The notes under the pieces were generated by a model. The model was given only the letters and a program-made list of their open reading frames with translations, was not told where the DNA came from and ran no database searches. Below, piece by piece: positions 49,792 to 57,856 of a stretch of DNA of 64,000 bases. Both the position numbers and the translations under genes were made by a program. This DNA is from Actinoallomurus bryophytorum (GTDB lineage: Bacteria > Actinomycetota > Actinomycetes > Streptosporangiales > Streptosporangiaceae), in contig NZ_VFOZ01000001.1 of NCBI RefSeq assembly GCF_006716425.1, positions 7,130,001 through 7,194,000 on the forward strand, read 5' to 3'. Each line of letters opens with the position of its first letter. Position 1 is the stretch's first letter.

Positions 49792-50454
49792 TCACTGCGA
49801 ACCCCCCGGGGAGATGAGCCCGGTCTCGTAGGCGAGCACGACGGCCTGGACGCGGTCGCGCAGCCCGAGCTTGGACAGGATGCGTGCGACGTGCGTCTTC
49901 ACCGTCGCCGCGCTGAGGGTCAGCCGGGTGGCGAGCTCGGCGTTGGACAGGCCGGTGGCGAGCAGGCGCAGCACCTCGAGCTCGCGCGGCGTCAGCTCGG
50001 ACAGGTCACGGTGCAGCAGGGCCTTCGTCTCGTCGCGGACGGCGAAGCGCTCGACCAGGCGGCGGGTGATCGCCGGCGCGAGCAGGGCGTCGCCGGAGCG
50101 TACGAGGCGTACCGCGGCCACGAGGTACTCCGGGGTGACGTCCTTCAGCAGGAAGCCGCTGGCACCGGCGGTGAGCGCGCCGTACACGTAGTGGTCGAGG
50201 TCGTAGGTGGTCAGGATGATGACCCGCGTATCGTCTCCGGCGGCCGTGATCTGCCTGGTGGCCTCCAGCCCGTCCATCCGCGGCATGCGGATGTCCATCA
50301 GCACGACGTCGGGCCGGGTCCGGCGGACGGCGGAGACCGCCTCGGTCCCGTCGACCGCCTCGGCCACCACCTCGATGCCGTCGGCGGCGAGGATCATGCG
50401 GAACCCGGTGCGCACCAGCGACTGGTCGTCGGCGATGACCGCGCGCAGGCTCAC
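49792..50454 (-). CDS. LuxR (NarL)-type response regulator
   Basis: A 220-residue response regulator: receiver domain with Asp9, Asp10 and phosphoacceptor Asp54 (VLMDIRMPR), Thr in VIILTTY and Lys in GFLLKDVTP; LuxR HTH LTPRELEVLRLLATGLSNAELATRL at the C-terminus. It starts at a GTG overlapping the kinase stop (GTGA). Likely target: the divergent MacB/FtsX-type ABC operon beyond the kinase gene. Confidence 0.9.
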   Translation of the reverse strand: MSLRAVIADDQSLVRTGFRMILAADGIEVVAEAVDGTEAVSAVRRTRPDVVLMDIRMPRMDGLEATRQITAAGDDTRVIILTTYDLDHYVYGALTAGASGFLLKDVTPEYLVAAVRLVRSGDALLAPAITRRLVERFAVRDETKALLHRDLSELTPRELEVLRLLATGLSNAELATRLTLSAATVKTHVARILSKLGLRDRVQAVVLAYETGLISPGGSQ

Positions 50455-51764
50455 GGGGCCGTCCAGGGGACCAGGGCCCTGATCCGGTATCCGCCGCCGA
50501 TCCTCGGACCGGCCTCCAGGGTCCCGCCATAGACGGCGAGACGTTCGCGCAGGCCGATCAGGCCGCGGCCGTCACCCGTACGCGTCCCGGCCCCCGGCTC
50601 CCCGCCGGTGTCGGTGACCTCGATCTCCAGCCGGTCACCGTCATGGCCGATCGTCACCGAGGCCGCCGCGCCGGAGGCATGCTTGATCGTGTTGGTCAGT
50701 GCCTCCTGGACGACCCGGTAGGCGGTCAGTTCGACCCCCGGAGGCAGCGGGCCCGGCGGCGGTGACACCGCGACGCTCACCGTCATCCCCGCGGCGCGCA
50801 CCCGTTCGACCAGGGCGCCGAGCTGGCCGAGCCCGGGCTGTGGCTCGAGCCCGTCGGGCCTCTCGTCGTCCGACGCGGAGAGCAGCCCCATGACATGGCG
50901 CAGCTCGGACATGGCGGCCCGGCCGCTGGCCTCGACCTCCAGCATGGCCTGCTTGGACAGTTCCGGTTCCGCGTCCATCACCTTGCGCGCCGCACCGGTC
51001 TGGATCACCATCACGCTCACATTGTGGGTGACGACGTCGTGCAGCTCGGCGGCGATCCGGGCACGTTCTTCCTCGACGGCACGCCGTGTGGCCTCTTCCT
51101 GGGCCTCCTGGAGCTCGGTGAACCGGCGCTGGCTGGCCTTGAGCCGCCGCTGCCAGAATCGGACGAAACTCGCGAGCACACTCGCGACCAGCAGGACGAA
51201 GAAGGGCCCTGACCAGCCTGGAAGCGCGGGGTCGGCATGCCGAAAGGCGACGCCGGCCAGCACGGCCGCGAGTACGAGGCCGGCCATCGCCTGCACGCGG
51301 TAGCGGCTGTAGGCGATGGCGCTGTAGGCGGCGACCACATAGGCCAGCAGGGTGATCCAGGTCGCGTTCTCCCCCACGAACAGGGCCGCGCACACCACCA
51401 CCACGAAGGTGAGGAGCGGATACCGGCGCCGTGCGGCGAGCGGCAACGTCGTCAGCACGGTGATCGGCCAGGGAACGGGATGGGATCGCGGGCCCGGGTA
51501 CGAGTGCACCGAGCCGGGCAGGGGGACTCCCGGGGGAACAGGCGGCGCCGGCGGTCTGGGCGGGGCCGGGACCCGCGTGCCCAGGTGGATGATCTGTGTG
51601 TCGCCGTGGAGCCTCGCGGCCATGGCCAACGCGAGGACCGTCAGGACGACCGCGAACACGGCGTCGGCGATGACGGCCCGCCGGGACAGCGACGTGCCTT
51701 TCGGCTCGGGACGCAGCAGGTCGCGTAGCTGCCGCCGCCACGCACGCCGTTCGTCCGTCTGCAC
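50451..51764 (-). CDS. Sensor histidine kinase (HisKA_3 type)
   Basis: About 437 residues: a basic N-terminus, one membrane segment (30-52), a Pro-rich extracytoplasmic loop (66-100), then four further segments (to about 200). The phosphoacceptor helix ERARIAAELHDVVTHNVSVM carries His242. The ATPase domain has TNTIKHASGAAA and GRGLIGLRERLAVYGG. The start is uncertain: the GTG at 51764 gives a sensible start, while ATGs at 51800 and 51839 would lengthen it by 12 or 25 residues. The pair resembles regulators of adjacent ABC exporters. Confidence 0.87.
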   Translation of the reverse strand: MQTDERRAWRRQLRDLLRPEPKGTSLSRRAVIADAVFAVVLTVLALAMAARLHGDTQIIHLGTRVPAPPRPPAPPVPPGVPLPGSVHSYPGPRSHPVPWPITVLTTLPLAARRRYPLLTFVVVVCAALFVGENATWITLLAYVVAAYSAIAYSRYRVQAMAGLVLAAVLAGVAFRHADPALPGWSGPFFVLLVASVLASFVRFWQRRLKASQRRFTELQEAQEEATRRAVEEERARIAAELHDVVTHNVSVMVIQTGAARKVMDAEPELSKQAMLEVEASGRAAMSELRHVMGLLSASDDERPDGLEPQPGLGQLGALVERVRAAGMTVSVAVSPPPGPLPPGVELTAYRVVQEALTNTIKHASGAAASVTIGHDGDRLEIEVTDTGGEPGAGTRTGDGRGLIGLRERLAVYGGTLEAGPRIGGGYRIRALVPWTAP

Positions 51765-51976
51765 CGGTTCATTGTCACGCCTGCGCGTCCGGCCGCGCAT
51801 CCGCCGCGTTGATGGACGTCCCGTCCCTGAGGCGTACATCGCGGTGATGACGCCGCGGCGGATCCTCCCGTAGAGGTATCCGATCTCGGTGCGACGGCCG
51901 ACGCGCCCGGCCGGGGGCCGCGCCTAACTTCGGTGCGCCAGGCCCCCGCGGCCGTGACCGGAAGGACGAAGCCCCC

Positions 51977-52669
51977 ATGGGAAACCTGATCGAGTTGGCC
52001 GGAGCGACGAAACGGTATGACGGTGCCGGCGCACCGGCGCTCGGACCACTGACGCTCACCGTCGAGCACGGGGAGGCCCTCGCCGTCACCGGGCCCTCCG
52101 GCAGCGGGAAGTCCACGCTGCTGAACCTCGTCGCCGGCCTCGACAAGCCGACCTCCGGCACCGTGACCGTGGACGGGCTGGGGATCGGCCGGCTCGGCGA
52201 GCGCGCGCTGGCCCGGTTCCGCCGCGAACGGATCGGCATGGTGTTCCAGTTCTTCAACCTGCTCGACGACCTCACCGTCGCCGACAACGTCCTGCTCCCG
52301 GCCCAGCTCGCGGGGATGCCGCGCGCGAAGGCGGCCGCCCGTACGTCCGAGCTCCTGCGGACGCTCGGCATCGATCGGCACGCCCGCGCCTATCCGGGCC
52401 GGCTGTCCGGGGGCGAACGCCAGCGGGTCGCGCTCGCGCGAGCGCTGGTGAACCGCCCCGCGCTGCTGCTCGCCGACGAACCCACGGGCGCGCTGGACAC
52501 CGCGTCGGGCCAGGACGTACGTGAGCTGCTGGTGGACCTGCACCGTGGCGGGCAGACCATCGTCCTCGTCACCCACGACCTCGCCCTCGCCGAAGCGTGC
52601 GCGAGCCGTACGGTCCACCTCGTCGACGGCCACGTCGCGTCCGACCAGACCGCGGAGGTCTCCCGATGA
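51977..52669 (+). CDS. ABC transporter ATP-binding protein (LolD/MacB type)
   Basis: A 230-residue ATPase of the LolD/MacB/FtsE group: Walker A GPSGSGKST, FQFFNLLDDLTVADNVLLP as the family's Q-loop region, signature LSGGERQRVALARALV, Walker B LLLADEPTGALD, and H-loop VTHDLA. It pairs with an FtsX-like permease downstream. The ATG at 51977 has GGAAGGA upstream. It is divergent from the kinase/regulator pair. Confidence 0.92.
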   Translation: MGNLIELAGATKRYDGAGAPALGPLTLTVEHGEALAVTGPSGSGKSTLLNLVAGLDKPTSGTVTVDGLGIGRLGERALARFRRERIGMVFQFFNLLDDLTVADNVLLPAQLAGMPRAKAAARTSELLRTLGIDRHARAYPGRLSGGERQRVALARALVNRPALLLADEPTGALDTASGQDVRELLVDLHRGGQTIVLVTHDLALAEACASRTVHLVDGHVASDQTAEVSR

Positions 52670-52716
52670 GCGCGCGACTCGGCAACACCGTGGCTCCGGC
52701 GAAGGAGACCGCATGA
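52666..52716 (+). CDS. 16-residue micro-ORF between ABC ATPase and permease
   Basis: The ATPase stop overlaps an ATG (ATGA at 52666) that has GGAGG 7 bases upstream. It encodes MSARLGNTVAPAKETA and ends in TGA overlapping the permease ATG (ATGA at 52713). It may transmit translation from ATPase to permease, which also has its own AAGGAG. The peptide starts MSA like the permease, so it could be a remnant of a duplicated start. Confidence 0.35.
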   Translation: MSARLGNTVAPAKETA

Positions 52717-55052
52717 GTGCGCTCGGCCGCGTCGTACGGTCCGGGGTGGGCCGGAGACGTGTCCAGACCCTGGTGGTCGCCCTGACGACCCTGATGGCGG
52801 TGGCCTCGGCGGTCGTCGCCGGATCGCTGATGGTCGCCTCGTCCGCGCCCTTCGACCACGCCTTCGCCCGGCAGCATGGCCCGCACCTGATCGCGCAGGT
52901 CGACGGGGCCAGGGCGAGTACGGCGCGGCTGGCCGCCACCGGGCACCTGCCCGGCGTCACCGCGAGCGCGGGCCCGTACGAGACCACGGTGATCAGCGCG
53001 CAGGATCCGAACGGCATGCGAACCCCGGAACTGACCGTCGCGGGCCGTGCCGCTCCCGGCGGCACCGTCGACGACCTCACCCTCGACTCCGGGCGGTGGC
53101 CGGCGAAACCGGGCGAGATCGTGCTCCCGACGGGCTTCCCGCCCGACCTCTTCCCGCTCGGGTCCTCCCTGCACGTCGAGGGCGGCCCGGTGCTGACCGT
53201 CGTCGGCCGGGTTACGTCGGTCAGCGGGACCGCCGACGCGTGGGTGACGCCCGGGCAGATCGCCGCGCTCAGGGCGGCCGGAGCCCCCGTGACCGTGGAG
53301 ATGCTCTACCGCTTCGCCTCCGCGGGTTCGAAGAGCCAGGTCGCCGCCGGCCGGGCGAGGCTCGCGGCGGCACTGCCGGGAGGGGCGCTGCTCGGCACGC
53401 AGTCCTACCTGGACACCAAGCTGAGCGCCGACACGGGCGCGGCGCCGTTCATCCCCTTCCTCATGGCCTTCGGCGTGCTCGGCCTGGTCATGTCGGTCAT
53501 CATCATCTCCAGCGTGGTCAGCGGCGCGGTCGGGGCGAGCGTGCGCAGGATCGGCATCCTCAAGGCCATCGGACTGACCCCCGGCCAGGTCGTCTGGGCC
53601 TATGTCGCCCAGGCGCTCATGCCGGCCGCGGCGGGCACCGTGCTGGGCGTGGTCCTCGGCAACCTGCTGGCGCTCCCGCTGCTGGGCGACGCGCAGCAGG
53701 TGTACGGGAGTACGGGGCTGTCGGTGGCCTGGTGGGTCGACCTCGCCGTGCCGGCCGTCGCGCTGGCCGTGGTCGTGACCGCCGCCCTGGTCCCCGCGCT
53801 GCGGGCCGGCCGGCTGAGGACGGTCGAGGCGATCACCGTCGGCCGCGCACCGGGCACCGGCCGCGGCCAGTGGGCGCACCGCGCCGTCGGGCGGCTGCCC
53901 TTGCCACGGGCGGTGACCCTCGGGCTGGCGAGCCCGTTCGCACACCCGGTGCGTACGGCCGCGATGCTGGCCGCCGTGGTGTTCGGGACGACCGCGGCGA
54001 CCTTCGCGGTCGGCCTGACCTCGTCCCTGAACGCGGTCGCGGCCGCCCAGCACCCCGGCGCGGCCTCCGGCGCCTCCGTGCTCACTTTCGGGCCTCCGGT
54101 CCCCGGCGGGCCGCCGCGACAGGTCTCCGCGGCCGACCGCGTACGGATCCCCGCCGCCATCCAGGCACAGCCGGGCACCAGGTCCTTCTACGGCACGGCC
54201 TTCGCACAGGTCGCCGTCCAGGGCGTCACGGGACCGGTCCAGGCCCAGCTCTACAAGGGTGACTCGCGTTCCGGCGCCTACGACATGGTCTCGGGGCACT
54301 GGTTCACCGGGCCGGGACAGGTGGTCGTACCCAGCCACTTCCTCGATGCGACCGGCACCAGGGTCGGCGACACCGTCACCGCCGCCGACGGAGGGACGCG
54401 GGTGCCTCTCCGGATCGTCGGCGAGGCGTTCGACCCGAGCAGGAACGGGCTGCGGCTCTACGCGGACATCGCCTCGTTCGCGTCCGTCAAGGGCGGCATC
54501 CCGATCGACGCCTACACCGTCATGGTCGATCCCGGGGTCGACGTCGCCGGCTACGTCGCCAGGCTCGATGCCACGCTGCGGCCGCTGGGGGCGCAGGCGG
54601 TGCCGGGCGACGACTCGAGGGACGACCTGCTGATCATCGTGGACTCGATGGCGGCGATCCTCACCCTCATGCTGGTCGCCGTCGCCGCGCTCGGCGTGCT
54701 CAACTCGGTGGTCCTCGACACCCGGGAACGCGTCCACGACCTCGGTGTCTGCAAGGCGATCGGCATGTCACCCCGCCAGACCGTGACCATGGTGCTCGCC
54801 TCGGTCGCGGGGCTCGGCGTGGTCGGCGGGATCATCGGCGTGCCGGCCGGGATCGCGCTGCACGACTACATCCTGCCGGTGATGGGCCACGCCGCCGGTA
54901 CCCGGCTCACCCCGCGGATCGAGTCGGTCTACCACGGGCTGGAGCTGGTCCTGCTCGGGCTGGGCGGAGTGGCGATCGCGGTACTGGGCGCGACGCTTCC
55001 CGCCGGCTGGGCCGCCAAGGCGCGCACCGCCACCGCACTGCGCACCGAATAG
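52713..55052 (+). CDS. FtsX-like (MacB-type) ABC permease
   Basis: A 779-residue permease with the duplicated FtsX layout: a first membrane helix (20-45), a large extracytoplasmic domain (50-245), three helices (about 248-370), a second external domain (about 440-620) and three last helices (640-765). SVRRIGILKAIGLTPGQVVWAY and ERVHDLGVCKAIGMSPRQTVTMV are the two cytoplasmic coupling motifs. These systems export peptides or lipids, or remove antibiotics from the membrane. The ATG at 52713 has AAGGAG. It ends at a strong terminator. Confidence 0.9.
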   Translation: MSALGRVVRSGVGRRRVQTLVVALTTLMAVASAVVAGSLMVASSAPFDHAFARQHGPHLIAQVDGARASTARLAATGHLPGVTASAGPYETTVISAQDPNGMRTPELTVAGRAAPGGTVDDLTLDSGRWPAKPGEIVLPTGFPPDLFPLGSSLHVEGGPVLTVVGRVTSVSGTADAWVTPGQIAALRAAGAPVTVEMLYRFASAGSKSQVAAGRARLAAALPGGALLGTQSYLDTKLSADTGAAPFIPFLMAFGVLGLVMSVIIISSVVSGAVGASVRRIGILKAIGLTPGQVVWAYVAQALMPAAAGTVLGVVLGNLLALPLLGDAQQVYGSTGLSVAWWVDLAVPAVALAVVVTAALVPALRAGRLRTVEAITVGRAPGTGRGQWAHRAVGRLPLPRAVTLGLASPFAHPVRTAAMLAAVVFGTTAATFAVGLTSSLNAVAAAQHPGAASGASVLTFGPPVPGGPPRQVSAADRVRIPAAIQAQPGTRSFYGTAFAQVAVQGVTGPVQAQLYKGDSRSGAYDMVSGHWFTGPGQVVVPSHFLDATGTRVGDTVTAADGGTRVPLRIVGEAFDPSRNGLRLYADIASFASVKGGIPIDAYTVMVDPGVDVAGYVARLDATLRPLGAQAVPGDDSRDDLLIIVDSMAAILTLMLVAVAALGVLNSVVLDTRERVHDLGVCKAIGMSPRQTVTMVLASVAGLGVVGGIIGVPAGIALHDYILPVMGHAAGTRLTPRIESVYHGLELVLLGLGGVAIAVLGATLPAGWAAKARTATALRTE

Positions 55053-55061
55053 AACGCCCCC

Positions 55062-55094
55062 GAGGCTCCCGGCACCGAGCGTGCCGGGAGCCTC
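55062..55094 (+). terminator. Hairpin terminator after the FtsX-like permease
   Basis: GAGGCTCCCGGCA and TGCCGGGAGCCTC form a perfect 13-bp stem with a 7-base loop, 10 bp after the stop. The blaI gene starts 75 bp downstream. Confidence 0.8.
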
Positions 55095-55168
55095 CCCGGC
55101 CGTCCGGCGCAGGTGGGAGGGGCGGCGTGGCACACTGAAGTCCGATCGTCGTGGATGTGGAGGTCGGC

Positions 55169-55528
55169 ATGGCTGAGGGCGAGCGGCGGGCCGCGGGCGC
55201 GCTGGAGGCCGAGGTCATGGCGGTCCTGCAGCGCGCCGGGCGGCCGCTGAACGCCGCCGAGGTGCAGGCCCTGCTGGCCAGCGAGCTCGCGTACACGACC
55301 GTGGTGACCATCCTGTCCCGTATGCACGGCAAGGGGCTGCTGACGCGCGCCAAGGAGGGCCGCGCGTTCCGCTACGCGCCGGTGAGCGACGAGCCGGGCC
55401 TGGTGGCCCGGAGCATGCACCGGACGATGGCGGCGGAGGCGGACCGCGAGGCGGTGCTTGCACGCTTCGTCGACACGCTGTCCGACCAGGACGAGCGCCT
55501 GCTGCGCGAGCTGCTGGACGGCCGCTGA
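55169..55528 (+). CDS. BlaI/MecI/CopY family repressor (second of three)
   Basis: A 119-residue winged-helix repressor. GALEAEVMAVLQRAGRPLNAAEVQALL and LAYTTVVTILSRMHGKGLLTRAKEG form the DNA-binding part, and EAVLARFVDTLSDQDERLLRELL the dimer region. The ATG at 55169 has GGAGG about 6 bases upstream. It is coupled 3 bp before an M56 protease gene. No clear TACA/TGTA dyad was found in its upstream region, unlike the other two blaI genes. Confidence 0.9.
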   Translation: MAEGERRAAGALEAEVMAVLQRAGRPLNAAEVQALLASELAYTTVVTILSRMHGKGLLTRAKEGRAFRYAPVSDEPGLVARSMHRTMAAEADREAVLARFVDTLSDQDERLLRELLDGR

Positions 55529-55531
55529 GCC

Positions 55532-56578
55532 ATGGACGTGGACGGCTACCTGCCCCTCGTCGCCCCGGTGGTCGCGGCGATCGCCGCCCGTCCGCTGGCC
55601 GAACGCCTTCCGCCCCGTACGGCCACCTGGGTACTCACCGTGCTGGCGACGGGGCTGGCCCTGTCCTCGATGAGCACACTCCTGGCGCTGGCCGATCACA
55701 TGCTGCCCGCCGCCGTGGTGCTGGCGGCCGGCGCCGCGGGCGCCGTGTACACCGGGTTCGGGCAGGTACGCGCCCTGCGCGCGGCCGGGCGAGAGGCGCG
55801 CGAACTGCCCGGTGACGGCCCGCTCGCGGTGGTCGACGACGACCGGGCCGACGCCTATGCCGTACCGGGCCGGGTGGTCGTGTCGACGGGCATGCTGGCC
55901 GTCCTCAACCCGGGCGAACGCCGCGTGCTGTTCGCCCACGAGATCGCCCATCTGACCGGCAGGCACCACGTCTTCCGCGCCGTCGTCCGTGTCGCGTCGG
56001 CGGCCAATCCGCTGCTGTGGCCGTTGCGGGGTGCGCTCTGGTACGCCACCGAGCGCTGGGCCGACGAACGCGCTGCGGCGGCGGCCGGTGACCGCGTCGC
56101 GGCGGCCCGGGTGATCGGCAAGGCTGCCCTGGCGCACGGGCCGCGCCCGGCCGCGCGCATGGGCATCGGCGCCGTGCGGCCGGGACCGGTACCCCGCAGG
56201 GTCGCCGCGCTGCTGCGCCCGCCGCCCCGCCGCGGCATCGGCCTGACCGCCGCGGCCCTCGGTCTGCTGCTGTGCTCGCTGTTCACGGCCGATGACCTCC
56301 TCGGCGACGTCGCCCAGCACACCCGGAGCGCGGGGGCGGCCGTCGTCGCCTCAGATGCCGACGAACCCCAGGAGGGCGTGCAGGTCCTGTACGGCGTCGG
56401 CGGTGGACCAGGTGGCCGCGACGAGGACGGCCATGGTCACCAGCGCGGGGACCGCACGTGGCGTGAGGGGCGGGGCCAGCAGGGCGGCGACGCGGCGGGG
56501 GACCGGGCCGGCCGCGCCGAGCCCGCCGTCGCGGCCCAGCACGCCCAGCACGCCCAGCGCGGCGGTCGCGATGCGTGA
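55532..56578 (+). CDS. M56 family metalloprotease (BlaR1/MecR1-like), with antisense-derived C-terminal tail
   Basis: A 348-residue membrane protease. Four hydrophobic segments surround the zinc site FAHEIAHLTG (His136, Glu137, His140) and TERWADERAAAAAGD. Homology to the neighbouring M56 protein runs to the last membrane helix (LTAAALGLLLCSLF, about 246-260). From about residue 273 the sequence is Gly/Arg/Gln-rich and lies antisense to the 3' end of that second M56 gene, an overlap of 228 bp. The tail looks like read-through after loss of a stop codon. In known systems M56 proteases cleave the BlaI repressor; here no penicillin-sensor domain is present. Confidence 0.82.
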   Translation: MDVDGYLPLVAPVVAAIAARPLAERLPPRTATWVLTVLATGLALSSMSTLLALADHMLPAAVVLAAGAAGAVYTGFGQVRALRAAGREARELPGDGPLAVVDDDRADAYAVPGRVVVSTGMLAVLNPGERRVLFAHEIAHLTGRHHVFRAVVRVASAANPLLWPLRGALWYATERWADERAAAAAGDRVAAARVIGKAALAHGPRPAARMGIGAVRPGPVPRRVAALLRPPPRRGIGLTAAALGLLLCSLFTADDLLGDVAQHTRSAGAAVVASDADEPQEGVQVLYGVGGGPGGRDEDGHGHQRGDRTWREGRGQQGGDAAGDRAGRAEPAVAAQHAQHAQRGGRDA

Positions 56579-57298
56579 GCGGGCGTGGCTCTGGTGGGCG
56601 GCCAGCGCGGCCTTGCCGACGGTACGCGCGGCGCGCCGCCGGTCGCCGGTGACCGCTGCGGCGCGCTCGTCGGCCCAGCGCTCGACGGTGTAGGCGACGG
56701 CCGTGGCGAGCGGCCGCAGCAGGGGGTTGGCGGCGGCGCCGAGCTGGGCCAGGGCGACGAAGACGTAGTGATGGTCGGACAGATGGGCGCGCTCGTGCGC
56801 GAGCAGGACGTCGTGCTCGCCGGTGTCGAGGGCCTCCAGCATGCCGGTGGAGACGATGACGCGGCCGGGCAGGCCGGGCAGCGCGAAGGCCTCCGGCACA
56901 GGGTCGTCGACGATGACGAGGCCGTCCTCGGCGGCGAGGCACGCGGCGTCCATGGCGGCACGGGCCAGGGAACGGCAGCGCTCCCAGAGCATGCGTGCGG
57001 CCCCCACGGCGGCGAGAGCGAGCAGGAGCCCGGCGGCCGCGGCGACGGAGAGCTCGACCGGGTCCTTGCGGTCGGCGAGACCGAGTGACCACTGGCCCGC
57101 CGCGGCGAGCTCAGGGACGCGGAGCAGGCCGGTGAGGGTGAGCAGTCCGAGTGAGATGCCGCCGGCCGCCGCCAGCACGACCGCCGAGAGGGTGAGCAGC
57201 CAGGTGGCCAGGCGCGGCTCGCAGCGTCCGGCCAGCAGCCGGGCGCCGGGCGCGGCGAGCAGGGTGAGGAGAAGCGGGAGATATACGGCGAGGCGCAT
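56351..57298 (-). CDS. M56 family metalloprotease (BlaR1/MecR1-like)
   Basis: A 315-residue membrane protease with hydrophobic segments near residues 5-24, 30-58, 84-104, 175-195 and 285-305. The zinc site is LAHERAHLSD (His168, Glu169, His172), followed by VERWADERAAAVTGD. There is no sensor domain. The ATG at 57298 has AGGAG upstream. It follows blaI by 15 bp on the same strand and is convergent with the other M56 gene. It probably relieves repression by cutting its BlaI partner. Confidence 0.87.
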   Translation of the reverse strand: MRLAVYLPLLLTLLAAPGARLLAGRCEPRLATWLLTLSAVVLAAAGGISLGLLTLTGLLRVPELAAAGQWSLGLADRKDPVELSVAAAAGLLLALAAVGAARMLWERCRSLARAAMDAACLAAEDGLVIVDDPVPEAFALPGLPGRVIVSTGMLEALDTGEHDVLLAHERAHLSDHHYVFVALAQLGAAANPLLRPLATAVAYTVERWADERAAAVTGDRRRAARTVGKAALAAHQSHARSRIATAALGVLGVLGRDGGLGAAGPVPRRVAALLAPPLTPRAVPALVTMAVLVAATWSTADAVQDLHALLGFVGI

Positions 57299-57313
57299 CC
57301 GGGCGGCTCCTGT

Positions 57314-57715
57314 TCACCGGTCGGGGGTCGCGTCGGATTTGAGCAGTTGCCGCAGCAGGTCCTCGTCGGCGCTGGTCAGCCCGTCGACGAACCGCGTGAG
57401 TACGGCCGCACGGTCCGGGAGCTCCTCCAGGAGACCACGCATCCGCCGGGCGGCCAGGCCGGCCTCGTCGGTGACGAGGGCATAGGCGTAGGCACGGCCG
57501 CGCGGGGCGCGAGTGAGCTGCTGCTTGGCGTACAGGCGCGTGAGGATCGTGACCACGGTGCTGTAGGCGAGCTGTCCGCCGAGGCGCTCGGCGGTCTCGC
57601 CGGGGGTCAGCGGGCCGTCGGCCCCGCCCAGCACCGCGCGGATCTCGGCCTCCAGCCGGCCACTGGCCCGCCGGCCACCTGATCCAGGGGGCGGGGGATC
57701 TGCGGTGGTGTTCAT
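57314..57715 (-). CDS. BlaI/MecI/CopY family repressor (third of three)
   Basis: A 133-residue winged-helix repressor: SGRLEAEIRAVLGGADGPLTPGETAERLG and LAYSTVVTILTRLYAKQQLTRAPRG form the DNA-binding part, and DRAAVLTRFVDGLTSADEDLLRQLL the dimer region. The ATG at 57715 has GAGGAAAG. Its promoter carries tandem TTCTA...TAGAA dyads (57740-57776), shared with the divergent glycosyltransferase gene. It is followed by its M56 partner. Confidence 0.9.
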   Translation of the reverse strand: MNTTADPPPPGSGGRRASGRLEAEIRAVLGGADGPLTPGETAERLGGQLAYSTVVTILTRLYAKQQLTRAPRGRAYAYALVTDEAGLAARRMRGLLEELPDRAAVLTRFVDGLTSADEDLLRQLLKSDATPDR

Positions 57716-57739
57716 GATTTGTTCTTTCCTCTACCGATC

Positions 57740-57776
57740 TTCTACAGTGCTGTAGAAATTCTATTGCTGTGTAGAA
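57740..57776. promoter_or_regulatory. Tandem BlaI operators between blaI and the glycosyltransferase
   Basis: TTCTACAGTGCTGTAGAA (57740-57757) is a perfect 18-bp dyad with the TACA/TGTA core known from BlaI/MecI operators. TTCTATTGCTGTGTAGAA (57759-57776) is a second, imperfect copy, 19 bp centre to centre. They lie 24 bp from the blaI start and 80 bp before the glycosyltransferase start. Confidence 0.8.
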
Positions 57777-57856
57777 GTTACCGCTACCCCGCCGCAGCGA
57801 ACGGAGGCGAGGGCCGAGGTAGGAGTCCGTCGGTGGAGCGAGAGGGCGAGCGACCA

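Noticed and set aside
51831-51853. GGCGTaCATC ... GATGACGCC dyad upstream of the second kinase gene
   Set aside because: Arms need a bulge, and no matching copy was found at the ABC promoter; too weak to call.
52569-54737. 722-codon minus-strand frame opposite the FtsX-like permease
   Set aside because: A shadow of third-codon G/C bias; no known domain and no ribosome site.
57719-57856. N-terminal extension of the GT4 glycosyltransferase from the ATG at 57719
   Set aside because: It would translate through the tandem BlaI operators and has no ribosome site; the GTG at 57857 gives a normal family start.
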